From contig CACYMP010000003.1 of assembly GCA_902775565.1 (NCBI GenBank), forward strand, positions 1 to 64,000: 64,000 nucleotides of DNA. Direction: 5' to 3'. How positions within the stretch are numbered: the first letter of the stretch is position 1; each line of letters starts with the position of its first letter. The translations under genes and the position numbers were made by a program. This stretch comes from Oscillospiraceae bacterium. Lineage in GTDB: Bacteria; Bacillota; Clostridia; Saccharofermentanales; Saccharofermentanaceae. This document shows positions 8,512-17,645 of this stretch, piece by piece. A model generated the notes under the pieces. That model was not told where the DNA came from. It ran no database searches and saw only the letters and a list, made by a program, of their open reading frames with translations.

Positions 8512-9588
8512 TCAGAATGTTCCTTTCATATCCGTGCTTGCAAAGTCCTCAAGAGGGAGCTTTACAGGCTGTCCGGTCTTCATTGACTTGTAGATCGCAA
8601 GGATCATCTCAAGCGCGTTCCTGCCTGCAACTGCATCAACATAGGGCTTGTGGTGATTTGTGATCGAATCCATGACGTCTGCGAAAAGGCTTGTGTGACC
8701 GTTGCCGTAAACGTTGCTCGTAGCTTCCTTGAGTTCCTTATTGGCCTGGTCTTCTTCTGTCTCGTCGGCGAAATCCCAGACGTCGATGTTGTTTGTGGAA
8801 GTTCCGCCGATCTTTACGGTTCCCTTCTCACCAAACAGGTAAAGAGTCTCTTCAAGGTTCTTGGGATATACGTTGGTCGTACCTTCGATCGTTGCAACAG
8901 CGCCGTTCTTGAAGGTTACGACAGCCATTCCGACGTCCTCAGCCTCAAGATAGTGGTGGAACTGCTGACGGGTAACACCGTAAACGGACTCAACCTCGCC
9001 GCCCATCATCCATCTCAGAAGGTCGATACCGTGGATGCACTGGTTCATGAGGCATCCGCCGTCATCCTGCCATGTGCCTCTCCAGGGAGCCTGATCGTAA
9101 TATGCCTTGTTGCGGTTCCACCTTACATGGATGCTTCCGTGTGAGATAGTGCCGAATCTGCCTGCTTCCAAAGCTTTTCTCATCTTCTGGACAGCTACGT
9201 TGAATCTGTTCTGGTGGCAGGCGGATACTACAACGCCCTTCTCCTCGGAACGTCTGATGATCTCGTCTGCATCAGCGATATTCATTGCCATAGGCTTCTC
9301 GATGATGACATTGATGCCGTGATCAATGCAGTAAAGCGCGATCTCGGCATGGATTCCGGAAGGAGTAGCGATGGATGCGAGCTCGATCTCGGGGTGTTCC
9401 TCGATCATCTGCTTGTAATCAGTATATCTGGCAATACCGTCCTTGTTATCAGGCTCGATCTTGCCGAAAAGGATGTCTATGTTCTCGGGAACGACATCGC
9501 AGGCTGCAACAAACTCGAGATTATTGTTGTTTACTGCCTTAACGTGGTTTACTGCGATCCTTCCGCATCCGATCAGTGCGTATTTCAT
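8512..9588 (-). CDS. Gfo/Idh/MocA dehydrogenase, WbpB-like
   Basis: A 358-residue NAD-dependent oxidoreductase. The N-terminal Rossmann fold has ALIGCGRIAVNH, followed by the EKP motif (VIIEKPMAMN) and the C-terminal sheet domain with the HGIDLLRWMMGG helix seen in WbpB-type enzymes. It would oxidise C3 of UDP-GlcNAcA to the ketone, the step before transamination. Ribosome site AAAGGAG. The acetyltransferase (WbpD) and epimerase (WbpI) needed for UDP-ManNAc3NAcA are not in the window, so the final sugar is uncertain. Confidence 0.85.
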   Translation of the reverse strand: MKYALIGCGRIAVNHVKAVNNNNLEFVAACDVVPENIDILFGKIEPDNKDGIARYTDYKQMIEEHPEIELASIATPSGIHAEIALYCIDHGINVIIEKPMAMNIADADEIIRRSEEKGVVVSACHQNRFNVAVQKMRKALEAGRFGTISHGSIHVRWNRNKAYYDQAPWRGTWQDDGGCLMNQCIHGIDLLRWMMGGEVESVYGVTRQQFHHYLEAEDVGMAVVTFKNGAVATIEGTTNVYPKNLEETLYLFGEKGTVKIGGTSTNNIDVWDFADETEEDQANKELKEATSNVYGNGHTSLFADVMDSITNHHKPYVDAVAGRNALEMILAIYKSMKTGQPVKLPLEDFASTDMKGTF

Positions 9589-9620
9589 TGATTTCTCTCC
9601 TTTTACCCGGTTCTTTTCTT

Positions 9621-10739
9621 TTACTCAAGTATTTCCTTGTAGAGCGATACCAGCTTATTGGCATCCGTCTCCCAATTGTAGTCACGTTCAACAGCTTTTT
9701 TGGCATTTTGGCCCATAGTCACTGCTTCATCCGCATGATTATACAAATAATCGATTGCATTTACAATTTCATCGACATTCTCGGCATCGGCCGCGATCCC
9801 GCAGTGGTTTTTCTCAAGGAAATCCTTTAAAGACGGCGGCGTGACCGAACCGATAATAGGCAGTCCGTAAGATCCGTATTCATATACCTTGGTCGGCAGG
9901 TTCGTCAGATCCTTATACTGGCCGACATTATGAAGGACGGAAAAGCCTATAGCCGACTCCTTGAAGATCCCGCTGACCTCATCATGCTTTAAGACGCCCC
10001 TGTAATCGACACAGGCAAATTCGGGCATCTGCTTAAGGGTCTGCATATAGCTGTCGGTGATAGGTCCCGCAAGGATAACCCTTGAACCCGTTCTGTATCC
10101 CGCTATCACCATTTCCGTGATACCGCGTGCCGCTGTAAGAGCTCCGACCTGGCAGATAGTCCTCTTTTCGAGGTTCGATCTGACATCCACCTCCCTGTCG
10201 CTGCCCAGTATAGGAAGATTGCCTATCAGCACATCCCTTTTGGAACGGCCGTGAAAGATGGTATTGCCGTCAGGGCTCGGCGCGGGAAAGATAACGGCAT
10301 CTACCCTTCTAGATACCTTGGACTCGTAGTTAAGGAATATCTTTGCGACCGGTTTTCTTATGATGCCGGGAATATATGTCTTGATGCTGATCTGCTTATA
10401 GCAGTCCTCATGGCTGTCATAGATAACATGCTTACCGGCCTTGGCGAGCTTTAAGCCGTACGGGAGCAGTTCGGGATCGTGAAAATGGTAAAGGTCACAA
10501 TCAAGTTCCAAAGCCTTCTTATAAACGGCTTTGGCGCCTTTTGTCATGCGTGCCCTGCGGCCTGAGAACTTCCTGCCCGTCGAAACGATATTAACGCCGT
10601 TAAAAACCTCGCCGGCTTTATCGTCGTTAACGACAAGATATACATCAAATCCTGCCTTGGCCAAAGAAGTGCACTCTTTCTCGAGGATACGCGGGTCGTA
10701 TCTCGGGTGCGCGCTTGTCATATGACAAACCTTAAACAT
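9621..10739 (-). CDS. glycosyltransferase family 4 protein
   Basis: A 372-residue GT-B fold transferase with a short N-terminal domain (MTSAHPRYDPRILEKECTSL) and a C-terminal nucleotide-binding domain (VCQVGALTAARGITEM-like strand; KVYEYGSYGLPIIGS, the E-x7-E type region). Family 4 retaining enzymes transfer a sugar from an NDP donor onto a growing surface glycan at the inner face of the membrane. It is the first gene of the cluster that makes the diaminouronic sugar, so it may use that sugar. Donor and acceptor cannot be told from sequence. Confidence 0.87.
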   Translation of the reverse strand: MFKVCHMTSAHPRYDPRILEKECTSLAKAGFDVYLVVNDDKAGEVFNGVNIVSTGRKFSGRRARMTKGAKAVYKKALELDCDLYHFHDPELLPYGLKLAKAGKHVIYDSHEDCYKQISIKTYIPGIIRKPVAKIFLNYESKVSRRVDAVIFPAPSPDGNTIFHGRSKRDVLIGNLPILGSDREVDVRSNLEKRTICQVGALTAARGITEMVIAGYRTGSRVILAGPITDSYMQTLKQMPEFACVDYRGVLKHDEVSGIFKESAIGFSVLHNVGQYKDLTNLPTKVYEYGSYGLPIIGSVTPPSLKDFLEKNHCGIAADAENVDEIVNAIDYLYNHADEAVTMGQNAKKAVERDYNWETDANKLVSLYKEILE

Positions 10740-10826
10740 TCAAGCCTCTCCCTTTGCGAAAATCATCGCCTGGATAATACTACCACAACATTCTTTATTT
10801 TAAAAATATTATAGAGAGAAGAATAT

Positions 10827-12401
10827 TCAGATTTCTTTGCCTTCCATGACCCTTTTGATCTTGTCAGCACCCTCAGCGACGGACTTATCGTCAGGCCACA
10901 TTACATACGCCTTGTATTTGGGCGAAGAATAAGACGTCTCAGAGCCGTTCTTTCCGGTTACGGCATAAGAGGTTACCTTCCACTCTGCCATGTCGCCGAG
11001 CTGCATCTTGATGAGCTTTTCGATATCAGATGACGGCATGCTGGTCTTGAACATTCCCGAAAGCGCATTCAGTATCCCGTTGTAATTCTTGAGTACCTGA
11101 GACTTGGACGATGTCGCTTTCTTTATCATGGCGGTTATGATCCTCATCTGGTTCTGGCCGCGCATATTGTCGCCTGTGGCAAATGAATGGCGTTCCCTTG
11201 CGTATACCAGGGCTTCTTTGCCGTTTAGGGTTATCGTACCCTTCTTGAAGGTATAGCCGACCGTGGTGAACGATTGCGGATTATTGATGGTGATACCGCC
11301 AAGCTGGTCTATCAGCGTCTCAAAACCCGTAAAATTGATCTGGACCGAGTAATTTATAGTGCAGCCGTAGAGATCGGATAAGCCCTGCATGGAGCAGTTA
11401 ACGCCGTAAAGTCCCAGATGCGTGAGCTTATCCCTGTCTCCGTCCGCGCTCTTCGGATTCGGTATGTAGTAGTCACGGGGCGTGTTGAGCAAAAGGATCT
11501 GCTTGGTGTTCGGATTGACGGCCATAAGAATGTTGACGTCGCTCCTGGATGTCTTGAACTGCTTGTTTCTGGTGTCGGAACCGCTCAGATACAGAATGAA
11601 CGGAGTCTTTGTGATGGTTCCGTCGACGGATGTGTCGTCTTGAGGCAGCGTGACCTCGGGTATAGAGGCTGAAGCGGGATCTTTGGGAATGAACACCATG
11701 TCGGCGGCATTTATGTCATATTCCCTGATCAGCCTGATCTTACCGCCGAGATCGCTGTATGCTTCAGTCTCGGATAAGATCTCGACCTGGGCGGAACTGA
11801 TAAGGATCGCACTGATCTCACCGTCATAAAGCGCTTCTATCATCTCATCTTCGGAATCGTACTCAACGGACTGAATGGCTCTGCCTGTCTCGGCAGACAT
11901 CTTGTTAAGGGCAGCCTTGGAGAATCTCCCGTTGAACCCTGATGCGACCCCGATAATGTATTCCCTGCAATCCGAAGATGATTTAGCAGGATCTGAAGCA
12001 GCTACATAAAGGCTCATCACGGCCAAAGGGGCATCTTCAGAAGCCGTCTTTTCGCTGCTGACCTCTTTGAGCGCGGATTTGGCGCTGTCCATGACCTTAT
12101 AACCGAAAACGCTTACAACGCAGATTATAGCCGCAAGGAAGAATGCCGCTATCCGCTTTATAGTCCCTTTCAGCGAACCGCCGTGGCCGACCCCAACAAA
12201 AAGCAGCAGAGCCGACACCATCAAAGACAGCCAAAGAGTGATAACGATGCCATAAAGGTATTTGTCCGGTATCAATCCCAGAGACAACGCCTTGGCTGAA
12301 AGGATCGCTGAAGCTATCAGCTGTGCCGTGAAAACGACCACGCCAAAAACTTTACGAAGACCGCTTCCTTGTGTCTCCTGATACTCTTCCTCATTGATCA
12401 T
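10827..12401 (-). CDS. LytR-CpsA-Psr (LCP) family glycopolymer ligase
   Basis: A 524-residue membrane protein. Three hydrophobic stretches (about 17-37, 47-69, 84-102) precede an extracytoplasmic domain of unknown type (about 110-240). The LCP domain covers about 265-425, with the phosphate-binding arginines in SRSDVNIL, TPRDYY, ARERHS and DNMRGQNQ. LCP enzymes move undecaprenyl-linked polymers such as teichoic acid or capsule onto peptidoglycan. The middle domain (YIIGVASGFNGRFS) is found in longer Gram-positive LCP proteins. Its start overlaps the stop of the VanZ-like gene by 11 bases (ATGATCAATGA), so the two are coupled. Confidence 0.9.
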   Translation of the reverse strand: MINEEEYQETQGSGLRKVFGVVVFTAQLIASAILSAKALSLGLIPDKYLYGIVITLWLSLMVSALLLFVGVGHGGSLKGTIKRIAAFFLAAIICVVSVFGYKVMDSAKSALKEVSSEKTASEDAPLAVMSLYVAASDPAKSSSDCREYIIGVASGFNGRFSKAALNKMSAETGRAIQSVEYDSEDEMIEALYDGEISAILISSAQVEILSETEAYSDLGGKIRLIREYDINAADMVFIPKDPASASIPEVTLPQDDTSVDGTITKTPFILYLSGSDTRNKQFKTSRSDVNILMAVNPNTKQILLLNTPRDYYIPNPKSADGDRDKLTHLGLYGVNCSMQGLSDLYGCTINYSVQINFTGFETLIDQLGGITINNPQSFTTVGYTFKKGTITLNGKEALVYARERHSFATGDNMRGQNQMRIITAMIKKATSSKSQVLKNYNGILNALSGMFKTSMPSSDIEKLIKMQLGDMAEWKVTSYAVTGKNGSETSYSSPKYKAYVMWPDDKSVAEGADKIKRVMEGKEI

Positions 12402-12984
12402 TTGAATCTGAAGCCTGGGAAGCGGCTTTTCCTTTCCGGATCCTGCCGGCTATAAACACGACAAGCAATACCAGACCGTAACCCACAACGGCTCCGGTAG
12501 TGTTGCAGAGAATATCGTCCACGGTAAAGACTCCTACCTGGAGATAATACTGAAGGATCTCGATAACGCATGTGAATAATCCCGCAAAAGCAATACTTAT
12601 GAAGAATCTGATGACGCGGTATGCGGTCATGTTCTTCCAGGGCTTGGTGGGCTTTGTCTTGAGATCGAGACCGCACAGGAGCATCCCGAGGGGCGTAAAC
12701 AAAAGGATGTTCTCGAGCATCTCGTATCCGTCGCCCGTAAAGAACTGGAACGACTTTCTGCGGGTCTCAAAGATATATGTCCTGGCAAGGACATTGGAAG
12801 TCAGGATGAGATAGATAAAACAGATGGTAAGCGCCATCAAAGCCCTGTCTGCCGCCTTACGGCCCGGTGTGATGATAATCAGCACCAGGAGCATAAACAC
12901 GAGCAAAGTCGCAGCGGGATCCATCATCGCGCATCTTATCGCATCGTTTATATATTCAATGACGTCCTGAATCAAAGCTTCCAT
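12391..12984 (-). CDS. VanZ-like family membrane protein
   Basis: About 197 residues with five predicted membrane helices and the VanZ signature: ILLFTPLGMLLCG, then the ending C-x-IEILQYYLQVGVFTVDDIL and NTTGAVVGYGL. VanZ-like proteins are linked to teicoplanin resistance and cell-envelope processes, but the biochemical role is unknown. Start choice: the frame extends to a TTG at 13002, but neither start has a ribosome site. A TATAAT six bases before the ATG at 12984 suggests leaderless expression from that ATG. Confidence 0.8.
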   Translation of the reverse strand: MEALIQDVIEYINDAIRCAMMDPAATLLVFMLLVLIIITPGRKAADRALMALTICFIYLILTSNVLARTYIFETRRKSFQFFTGDGYEMLENILLFTPLGMLLCGLDLKTKPTKPWKNMTAYRVIRFFISIAFAGLFTCVIEILQYYLQVGVFTVDDILCNTTGAVVGYGLVLLVVFIAGRIRKGKAASQASDSNDQ

Positions 12985-12990
12985 GTGGCG

Positions 12991-13020
12991 ATTATATATC
13001 AAAGAAGCGGTCAGTCACAA
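12991..13020 (-). promoter_or_regulatory. promoter giving a probable leaderless vanZ-lcp transcript
   Basis: On the minus strand TTGTGA (13015-13020) lies 18 bases before TATAAT (12991-12996), and the ATG of the VanZ-like gene begins seven bases after the -10. The first transcribed base would then be at or next to the A of the ATG. No Shine-Dalgarno sequence is present, which fits. Confidence 0.45.
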
Positions 13021-13050
13021 ACTAAATAGGCAAAAAAGAGGCAGCAGTCT

Positions 13051-13464
13051 TTACTTTTTCTCGTTTTGTAATCCGCTCTTTATCTGGGATGAGGAGATAC
13101 CCGGGGTTCTCTTGAGTCTTACTACCTTCTTGCCGTGCTCTTCGCACCACTTTGTCGCGATATCAAATCTCTCGCCCTTATGGTCCTCACCAAGCGCAAG
13201 GATATCGAAATCGATCTGCTCAAGTGATTCGACACCGACAGAATTGAATCTGACAACCTTATCAACAATACGGAGCGCCTCGAGGATCTCTACTCTCTCG
13301 TCGGTGCTGTAGAGTACATTTGCTTCCGGCTTGTACTTCTTGATAAACTCCTCGTTCTGAACGGCAACCACAAGATAATCAGCATGCTCCTTGCACTGCT
13401 TGAAAAGTCTCAAGTGTCCCAAATGAAAATAATCAAAGACTCCGAAAGTCAGAATTTTAGTCAT
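13051..13464 (-). CDS. cytidylyltransferase family protein, TagD-like
   Basis: A 137-residue nucleotidyltransferase with GVFDYFHLGHLRLF (HxGH active site), YKPEANVLYSTDERVEIL and the RTPGISSSQIK end that corresponds to the RTEGISTT motif of glycerol-3-phosphate cytidylyltransferase. It would activate glycerol phosphate or another polyol phosphate as the CDP form for teichoic acid-like polymers. This fits the LCP and glycan genes next to it. The frame opens at a TTG at 13482, but AGAGG lies six bases before the ATG at 13464, which is preferred. Alternatives are FAD synthetase-like or ribitol/erythritol-phosphate variants. Confidence 0.85.
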   Translation of the reverse strand: MTKILTFGVFDYFHLGHLRLFKQCKEHADYLVVAVQNEEFIKKYKPEANVLYSTDERVEILEALRIVDKVVRFNSVGVESLEQIDFDILALGEDHKGERFDIATKWCEEHGKKVVRLKRTPGISSSQIKSGLQNEKK

Positions 13465-13630
13465 AGCGTACCTCTGGTTCAAATATCTTCAGTTCAGAAT
13501 AAAAGCTCAATAAACCAAACACCCGAATAGGCATTATACATGGTTTTGAGGACGTTCACAAGGATTCGGCGTGATTAAATGCCGTATTTTGCTGTATTAT
13601 AGGGGCAGAAAAGCAATCGGAGGCATAATT

Positions 13631-14932
13631 ATGTCACAACTTACCGTAAATGAATTCGAATTTCTGCGTAAACTTATCTCGATCAACAGCACAGGCGGCG
13701 ATCCAGTGCCCGGGAAGCCCTACGGCGAGGGCCCTTACGAGGCTCTTGAATTCTTCCTGGGTCAGGCAGAAGCCTCCGGCATGAGGACCGGGATCCTGGA
13801 CGGCCGTGTCGGCTGGTGTGAGATCGGACCCGAATCTTCACCGAAACTTTTCGGAATCGTATGCCATCTTGACGTTGTCCCCGGCGGAGACGGATGGGAT
13901 ACCGAGCCTTTCGATCTCACTTTCGACGGAAAACGCTTCAAGGGTCGCGGAATAGTCGATGACAAAGGTCCTGCGGCTGCAGCGTTTTTCGCGATGAGAA
14001 GACTTATGAATTCCGGCTTCAGCCTTGACTGCCGTGTCAGGCTGATACTGGGAACAGACGAGGAACGCACATGTTCCTGCGTCGAATACTACGCAGAGCA
14101 TGGCGAGATCCCGACATTTGCTATCACACCCGATGCGGAATACCCCGTTATTTATGCCGAGAAAGGCATCATGCACATCAAGGTATCAGGTCCCGCGTCC
14201 ATCGTTACGGCCGAAGGCGGCAGCGCTGCCAATATGGTACCTGCTTCAGCCTGGATGACAACCGGAAACGGAAAGAAAACCGCAACAGGACGCACGGCTC
14301 ACGCATCCAGGCCCGAACTCGGCGTAAACGCGATCTTCGAGCTTTGCAAAAAGCTGTCTTCAGAAGGATTCAACTTCAAGAAATCCCCTCTTCTGGACTT
14401 CATAAACAGTGAACTCGTTCCCTGCAGCTCATATGAATACACAGGATGCACGATAAAGGACGAATCGGGTACGGTAACCGCAAATCCTTCGCTTCTCAAG
14501 TGCACCAGAGATCTCGAATCGCTTATCATCGATGTCAGATGCCCGATATCATACAAGATGGAAGACATCACTTCACACCTTGATTCACTTGCAAAGCCTT
14601 ACGGCTTAAGCTGCAAGACCATCAGCTCCATGGCTCCCATCTGCAAGGAAAAGAGCGCCAAGGAGATCAAGATCCTGACTGATATCTGGAAAGAGAACAT
14701 GTCCAAATACTACGGCTTCGAAGAATCTTTCCTCGAGAAGTATTCCGAGCCTTTGGCTATCGGCGGCGGTACATACGCACGCCATATCCCGAATACCATC
14801 GCATTCGGTCTTCAGGCACCCTGGCAGGAAGACGTCTGTCATCAGGCAAACGAATCGAGACGTCTGTCCGATTTCGAAGCAGATATAGATGTTCTTACGG
14901 AAGCAATTAAGAGACTGTCCTGCGCAATCTGA
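13631..14932 (+). CDS. M20 family peptidase, PepV/Sapep-type dipeptidase
   Basis: A 433-residue di-zinc peptidase. Metal and catalytic motifs are visible: GIVCHLDVVPGGDGWDTEPF, GRGIVDDKGPAAAA, LGTDEERTCSC and, near the end, GGGTYARHIPNTIAFG. The long lid insertion of the PepV/Sapep group is present between the two halves of the catalytic domain. It hydrolyses dipeptides, often with broad specificity, in the cytoplasm. The frame starts at a GTG (13571), but GGAGG sits eight bases before the ATG at 13631. Upstream there is a TATTATAG -10-like box. It is a single gene, convergent with the NlpC/P60 cluster. Confidence 0.9.
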   Translation: MSQLTVNEFEFLRKLISINSTGGDPVPGKPYGEGPYEALEFFLGQAEASGMRTGILDGRVGWCEIGPESSPKLFGIVCHLDVVPGGDGWDTEPFDLTFDGKRFKGRGIVDDKGPAAAAFFAMRRLMNSGFSLDCRVRLILGTDEERTCSCVEYYAEHGEIPTFAITPDAEYPVIYAEKGIMHIKVSGPASIVTAEGGSAANMVPASAWMTTGNGKKTATGRTAHASRPELGVNAIFELCKKLSSEGFNFKKSPLLDFINSELVPCSSYEYTGCTIKDESGTVTANPSLLKCTRDLESLIIDVRCPISYKMEDITSHLDSLAKPYGLSCKTISSMAPICKEKSAKEIKILTDIWKENMSKYYGFEESFLEKYSEPLAIGGGTYARHIPNTIAFGLQAPWQEDVCHQANESRRLSDFEADIDVLTEAIKRLSCAI

Positions 14933-14941
14933 TTTAAAGCA

Positions 14942-16180
14942 TCAGATATATCTTCTTGCGGCTATTGCGTCTTTCTTGCCCGACAGTGATACCTTGATTA
15001 CGCCTACTCTTGCATTGGAAGCATGAACCAACTTGCCTCCTCCTACATAGATACCGACGTGATCAGCCTTGCCGTTGTGATCGTGATCGAAGAAGATCAG
15101 GTCGCCTGTCTGAAGCGCTTTTAAACTTACCTTTCTTCCGCGGTGCATCTGCATGTTGGCACCGTGAGGCAGGTTGATACCGTAATACTTCGCATAGCAG
15201 TACATGGTGAAACCGGAGCAGTCAAATCCTGAAGGCGAAGAACCGCCGTAAACGTATCTGCATCCGACGTAGCCGCTGACGTATCTGGCAAAGCCCGAAA
15301 GTCTCATGTATCTGAGCTGGGCAGCAGACGGCTTAGGTGTAGGGGTGGGTGTCGCCTTCTTACCGTTGGCTGTCAGAGGATAATTAACACAAAGATCCGC
15401 TTTGACATACCAGCCCTTATCAGACTTGATCCATCCGTTAGTCTTGGATGCAACTACGATCTCGGTACCCGTTCTGAGAGTCGAGATCTTGGAATATGTG
15501 ATACCCGGGCCTGAACGCGTATTGAGCGAGCATGTAGCGTAAACAACATTCTTTTTGGGCTGAGGGATGTAATATCTCTGAGGCTTGGGTGTAGGCGTAG
15601 GCGAATTGACCTTCTTGGAAGAAACGCTCTTGGTAAGCACATATGCTTTTCTTCCTTTGGAGATCCTGATATAAGACCACTCCTGTGTATAGGAGATCCT
15701 TATGAGCTTAACGCCTTTCCTGTAGTTTACGAGTATCTTGGAAGAAGTATTCGGAAGCGCATAAGCATGAGTCAGGGTATCCTTTGTCCAGACGTATTTA
15801 CCGTCATAGTTCTCATCTGTATCGTTTACCGGCTCTTCATCACCACGCACCTTCTCTGCGATCTCTTCGTAGTTGGCTGGTGCGGTTATCGTATAGTCGT
15901 CAATGTTGAAAACATTCGGATTATCAAGTTTGATCTTCATGTTTTCTTCTTCTGTATCGGCTTCCTCGGCTCTGCGCTCAGCCTCTTCCTCTTCTTCTCT
16001 CGTCATTACGTTTGCATTAGCACCCGCATATCTGTTCGAAGAGCTTGCATAAACGAGCGAGGAGCACTGAAGATGTACCTCGTTTTCAGGACCGTTCCTT
16101 CCATCGCCGACATTGATCAGCGTCAAAGTTGTAACAGCCGTAAGTATACCTGTAATGATTTTAAGCGTTCGTGTATTCAA
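14942..16180 (-). CDS. secreted SH3b-NlpC/P60 peptidoglycan hydrolase, paralogue 1
   Basis: A 412-residue exported protein. An N-terminal hydrophobic segment (about 5-24) acts as signal or anchor; an acidic Glu-rich stretch follows (about 64-80), then an SH3-like domain (about 130-190), a PTPTPKP linker, a second SH3b (about 213-268, NTRSGPGITYSKISTL), a second linker, and a C-terminal NlpC/P60 domain (about 290-412). Catalytic residues are Cys in SGFDCSGFTMYCY and His in ADHVGIYVGG, with a following His in LVHASN. It would cut D-Glu-meso-Dap bonds. It starts with TTG, nine bases after AGAAGG, directly after the stop of paralogue 2. A short inverted repeat (ATCTGAT/ATCAGAT) spans its stop codon. 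Confidence 0.9.
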   Translation of the reverse strand: MNTRTLKIITGILTAVTTLTLINVGDGRNGPENEVHLQCSSLVYASSSNRYAGANANVMTREEEEEAERRAEEADTEEENMKIKLDNPNVFNIDDYTITAPANYEEIAEKVRGDEEPVNDTDENYDGKYVWTKDTLTHAYALPNTSSKILVNYRKGVKLIRISYTQEWSYIRISKGRKAYVLTKSVSSKKVNSPTPTPKPQRYYIPQPKKNVVYATCSLNTRSGPGITYSKISTLRTGTEIVVASKTNGWIKSDKGWYVKADLCVNYPLTANGKKATPTPTPKPSAAQLRYMRLSGFARYVSGYVGCRYVYGGSSPSGFDCSGFTMYCYAKYYGINLPHGANMQMHRGRKVSLKALQTGDLIFFDHDHNGKADHVGIYVGGGKLVHASNARVGVIKVSLSGKKDAIAARRYI

Positions 16181-17452
16181 TCAAAGAATCCTTCTTACCA
16201 TAAAAACGTCCTTAAGTTTGCTGACCTGGACACATTTAACACCCGTCTTAACTCCGGAAGCATGGACCATTTCGCCGTTGCCGACGTATAACCCCACGTG
16301 GTCCGCCTTCCCGTTATGATCGTGATCGAAATAAATAATGTCACCGACCTGCATACTGCTAAAAGAGACCTTTGTGCCGTATTTGGTCTGCATATTTGCA
16401 CCATGCGGAAGCTTCTTATTGTAGTACGTCTTGTAGCAGTACATCGTAAATCCTGAACAGTCGAAACCGGAGGGCGATGCGCCGCCCGAGACATATCTGC
16501 AGCCGACGAAGCTTCTTATGAATTTCGCGAATCCGCCTGACTTGTCACCAACTTTGGTCGAAGTCTTCGGCTTAGGTGTAGGAGTAGGCGTATTCTTCTT
16601 TGTAGGTGCCTTGGTCGATGTAAGTGTGCTGAGTACATACCATCCCTTATCGGACTTGTACCAGCCGTTGCTTGTCCTTGCAACAACCTTGATAGCCGTG
16701 CCGGCCTTGATAGTAGATACCTTGGAATATGTTATACCGGGACCGCTCCTCGTGTTGGTGTTGCTGGTCGCGTAAACGGTCTTATTCTCAGACTTGGATG
16801 TGATCTTAACCTTCGGCTTCGGTGTTGCTGTCGGCTTCTTTTTCTTGGGCTTCGGCGTGGGTGAAGGCGTAGGAGTAGGTGTCGGCGTGGGCGTCGCAAC
16901 CTTTGATTCGGAAACCTGTGATGTGGGAATATAACCCTTCAATCCGCTCGGAAGTCTTACATAAGACCAGTCGCCGGATGTGGAGATCCTGATGAGCTTC
17001 GCGCCCTGACCGACGTGAGCTACGAGCCTGGATGAAACGTTCTCTTCTGCAAAGACCTTGGCAGGCTTCTTAACCCATACAGAGTTGCCGTCGTATTTTT
17101 CCTTATCGGCATCTGCATTATTCTCGTCTTTTCTTAACTGATTGGCTACCTCTTCAAAATTCGCAGGTGCCGTAATCGTGTAATTATCGAGACTGAAGAA
17201 CTCGGAATTGTAAATACGCATTGCGTCAGCTTCTTCAGGAGTCTCAGCCTCTTCCGCAAGGCGGTCGGCTTCTTCCTGTTTGGCAATGACGTCTGCATTT
17301 GAGAACCTTCCGGCCATACTGACATAGACCAGCGACGGACTCTGGAGATTGATCTTCTCATCCCCCGGATCACGCTCATCTATATTCAGGAAACCCAGTG
17401 TGAATGTGGCACTGAGAACCCCGCATAAGATTTTGGCCCAAGTCTTATACAA
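16181..17452 (-). CDS. secreted SH3b-NlpC/P60 peptidoglycan hydrolase, paralogue 2
   Basis: A 423-residue exported hydrolase with the same plan as its neighbour: signal segment (about 6-23), acidic patch, first SH3-like domain (about 125-185), a long Pro-Thr-Lys linker (TPTPTPTPSPTPKPKKKK), a second SH3b (about 225-285), linker and NlpC/P60 domain (about 305-423) with Cys in SGFDCSGFTMYCY and His in ADHVGLYVGN. The start is TTG (17452), seven bases after GGGGAGG. It is the first gene of a two-gene unit with paralogue 1. The basic linker may bind the anionic wall. Confidence 0.9.
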   Translation of the reverse strand: MYKTWAKILCGVLSATFTLGFLNIDERDPGDEKINLQSPSLVYVSMAGRFSNADVIAKQEEADRLAEEAETPEEADAMRIYNSEFFSLDNYTITAPANFEEVANQLRKDENNADADKEKYDGNSVWVKKPAKVFAEENVSSRLVAHVGQGAKLIRISTSGDWSYVRLPSGLKGYIPTSQVSESKVATPTPTPTPTPSPTPKPKKKKPTATPKPKVKITSKSENKTVYATSNTNTRSGPGITYSKVSTIKAGTAIKVVARTSNGWYKSDKGWYVLSTLTSTKAPTKKNTPTPTPKPKTSTKVGDKSGGFAKFIRSFVGCRYVSGGASPSGFDCSGFTMYCYKTYYNKKLPHGANMQTKYGTKVSFSSMQVGDIIYFDHDHNGKADHVGLYVGNGEMVHASGVKTGVKCVQVSKLKDVFMVRRIL

Positions 17453-17645
17453 ATCCAGTCCTCCCCTATATAAGTCGAAAGATAATTTATTTTATCATCC
17501 GGGACTGTCTTTTTAGCGCAAAACTGAGGCACGACGGGCATTTGTAACCTTTTTGACATTAAAATGCCTCAAATTCAAGGCATTTCGCAAGTCAAAGCTT
17601 CTGCTAATCAATAAAATAAGCCATGTTCACAAAGGACAATCGTCT

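Noticed and set aside
12398..12676. Alternative reading frame of 92 codons opposite the VanZ gene ending
   Set aside because: It is in another frame of the same strand, has no ribosome site, and the VanZ frame carries clear family motifs.
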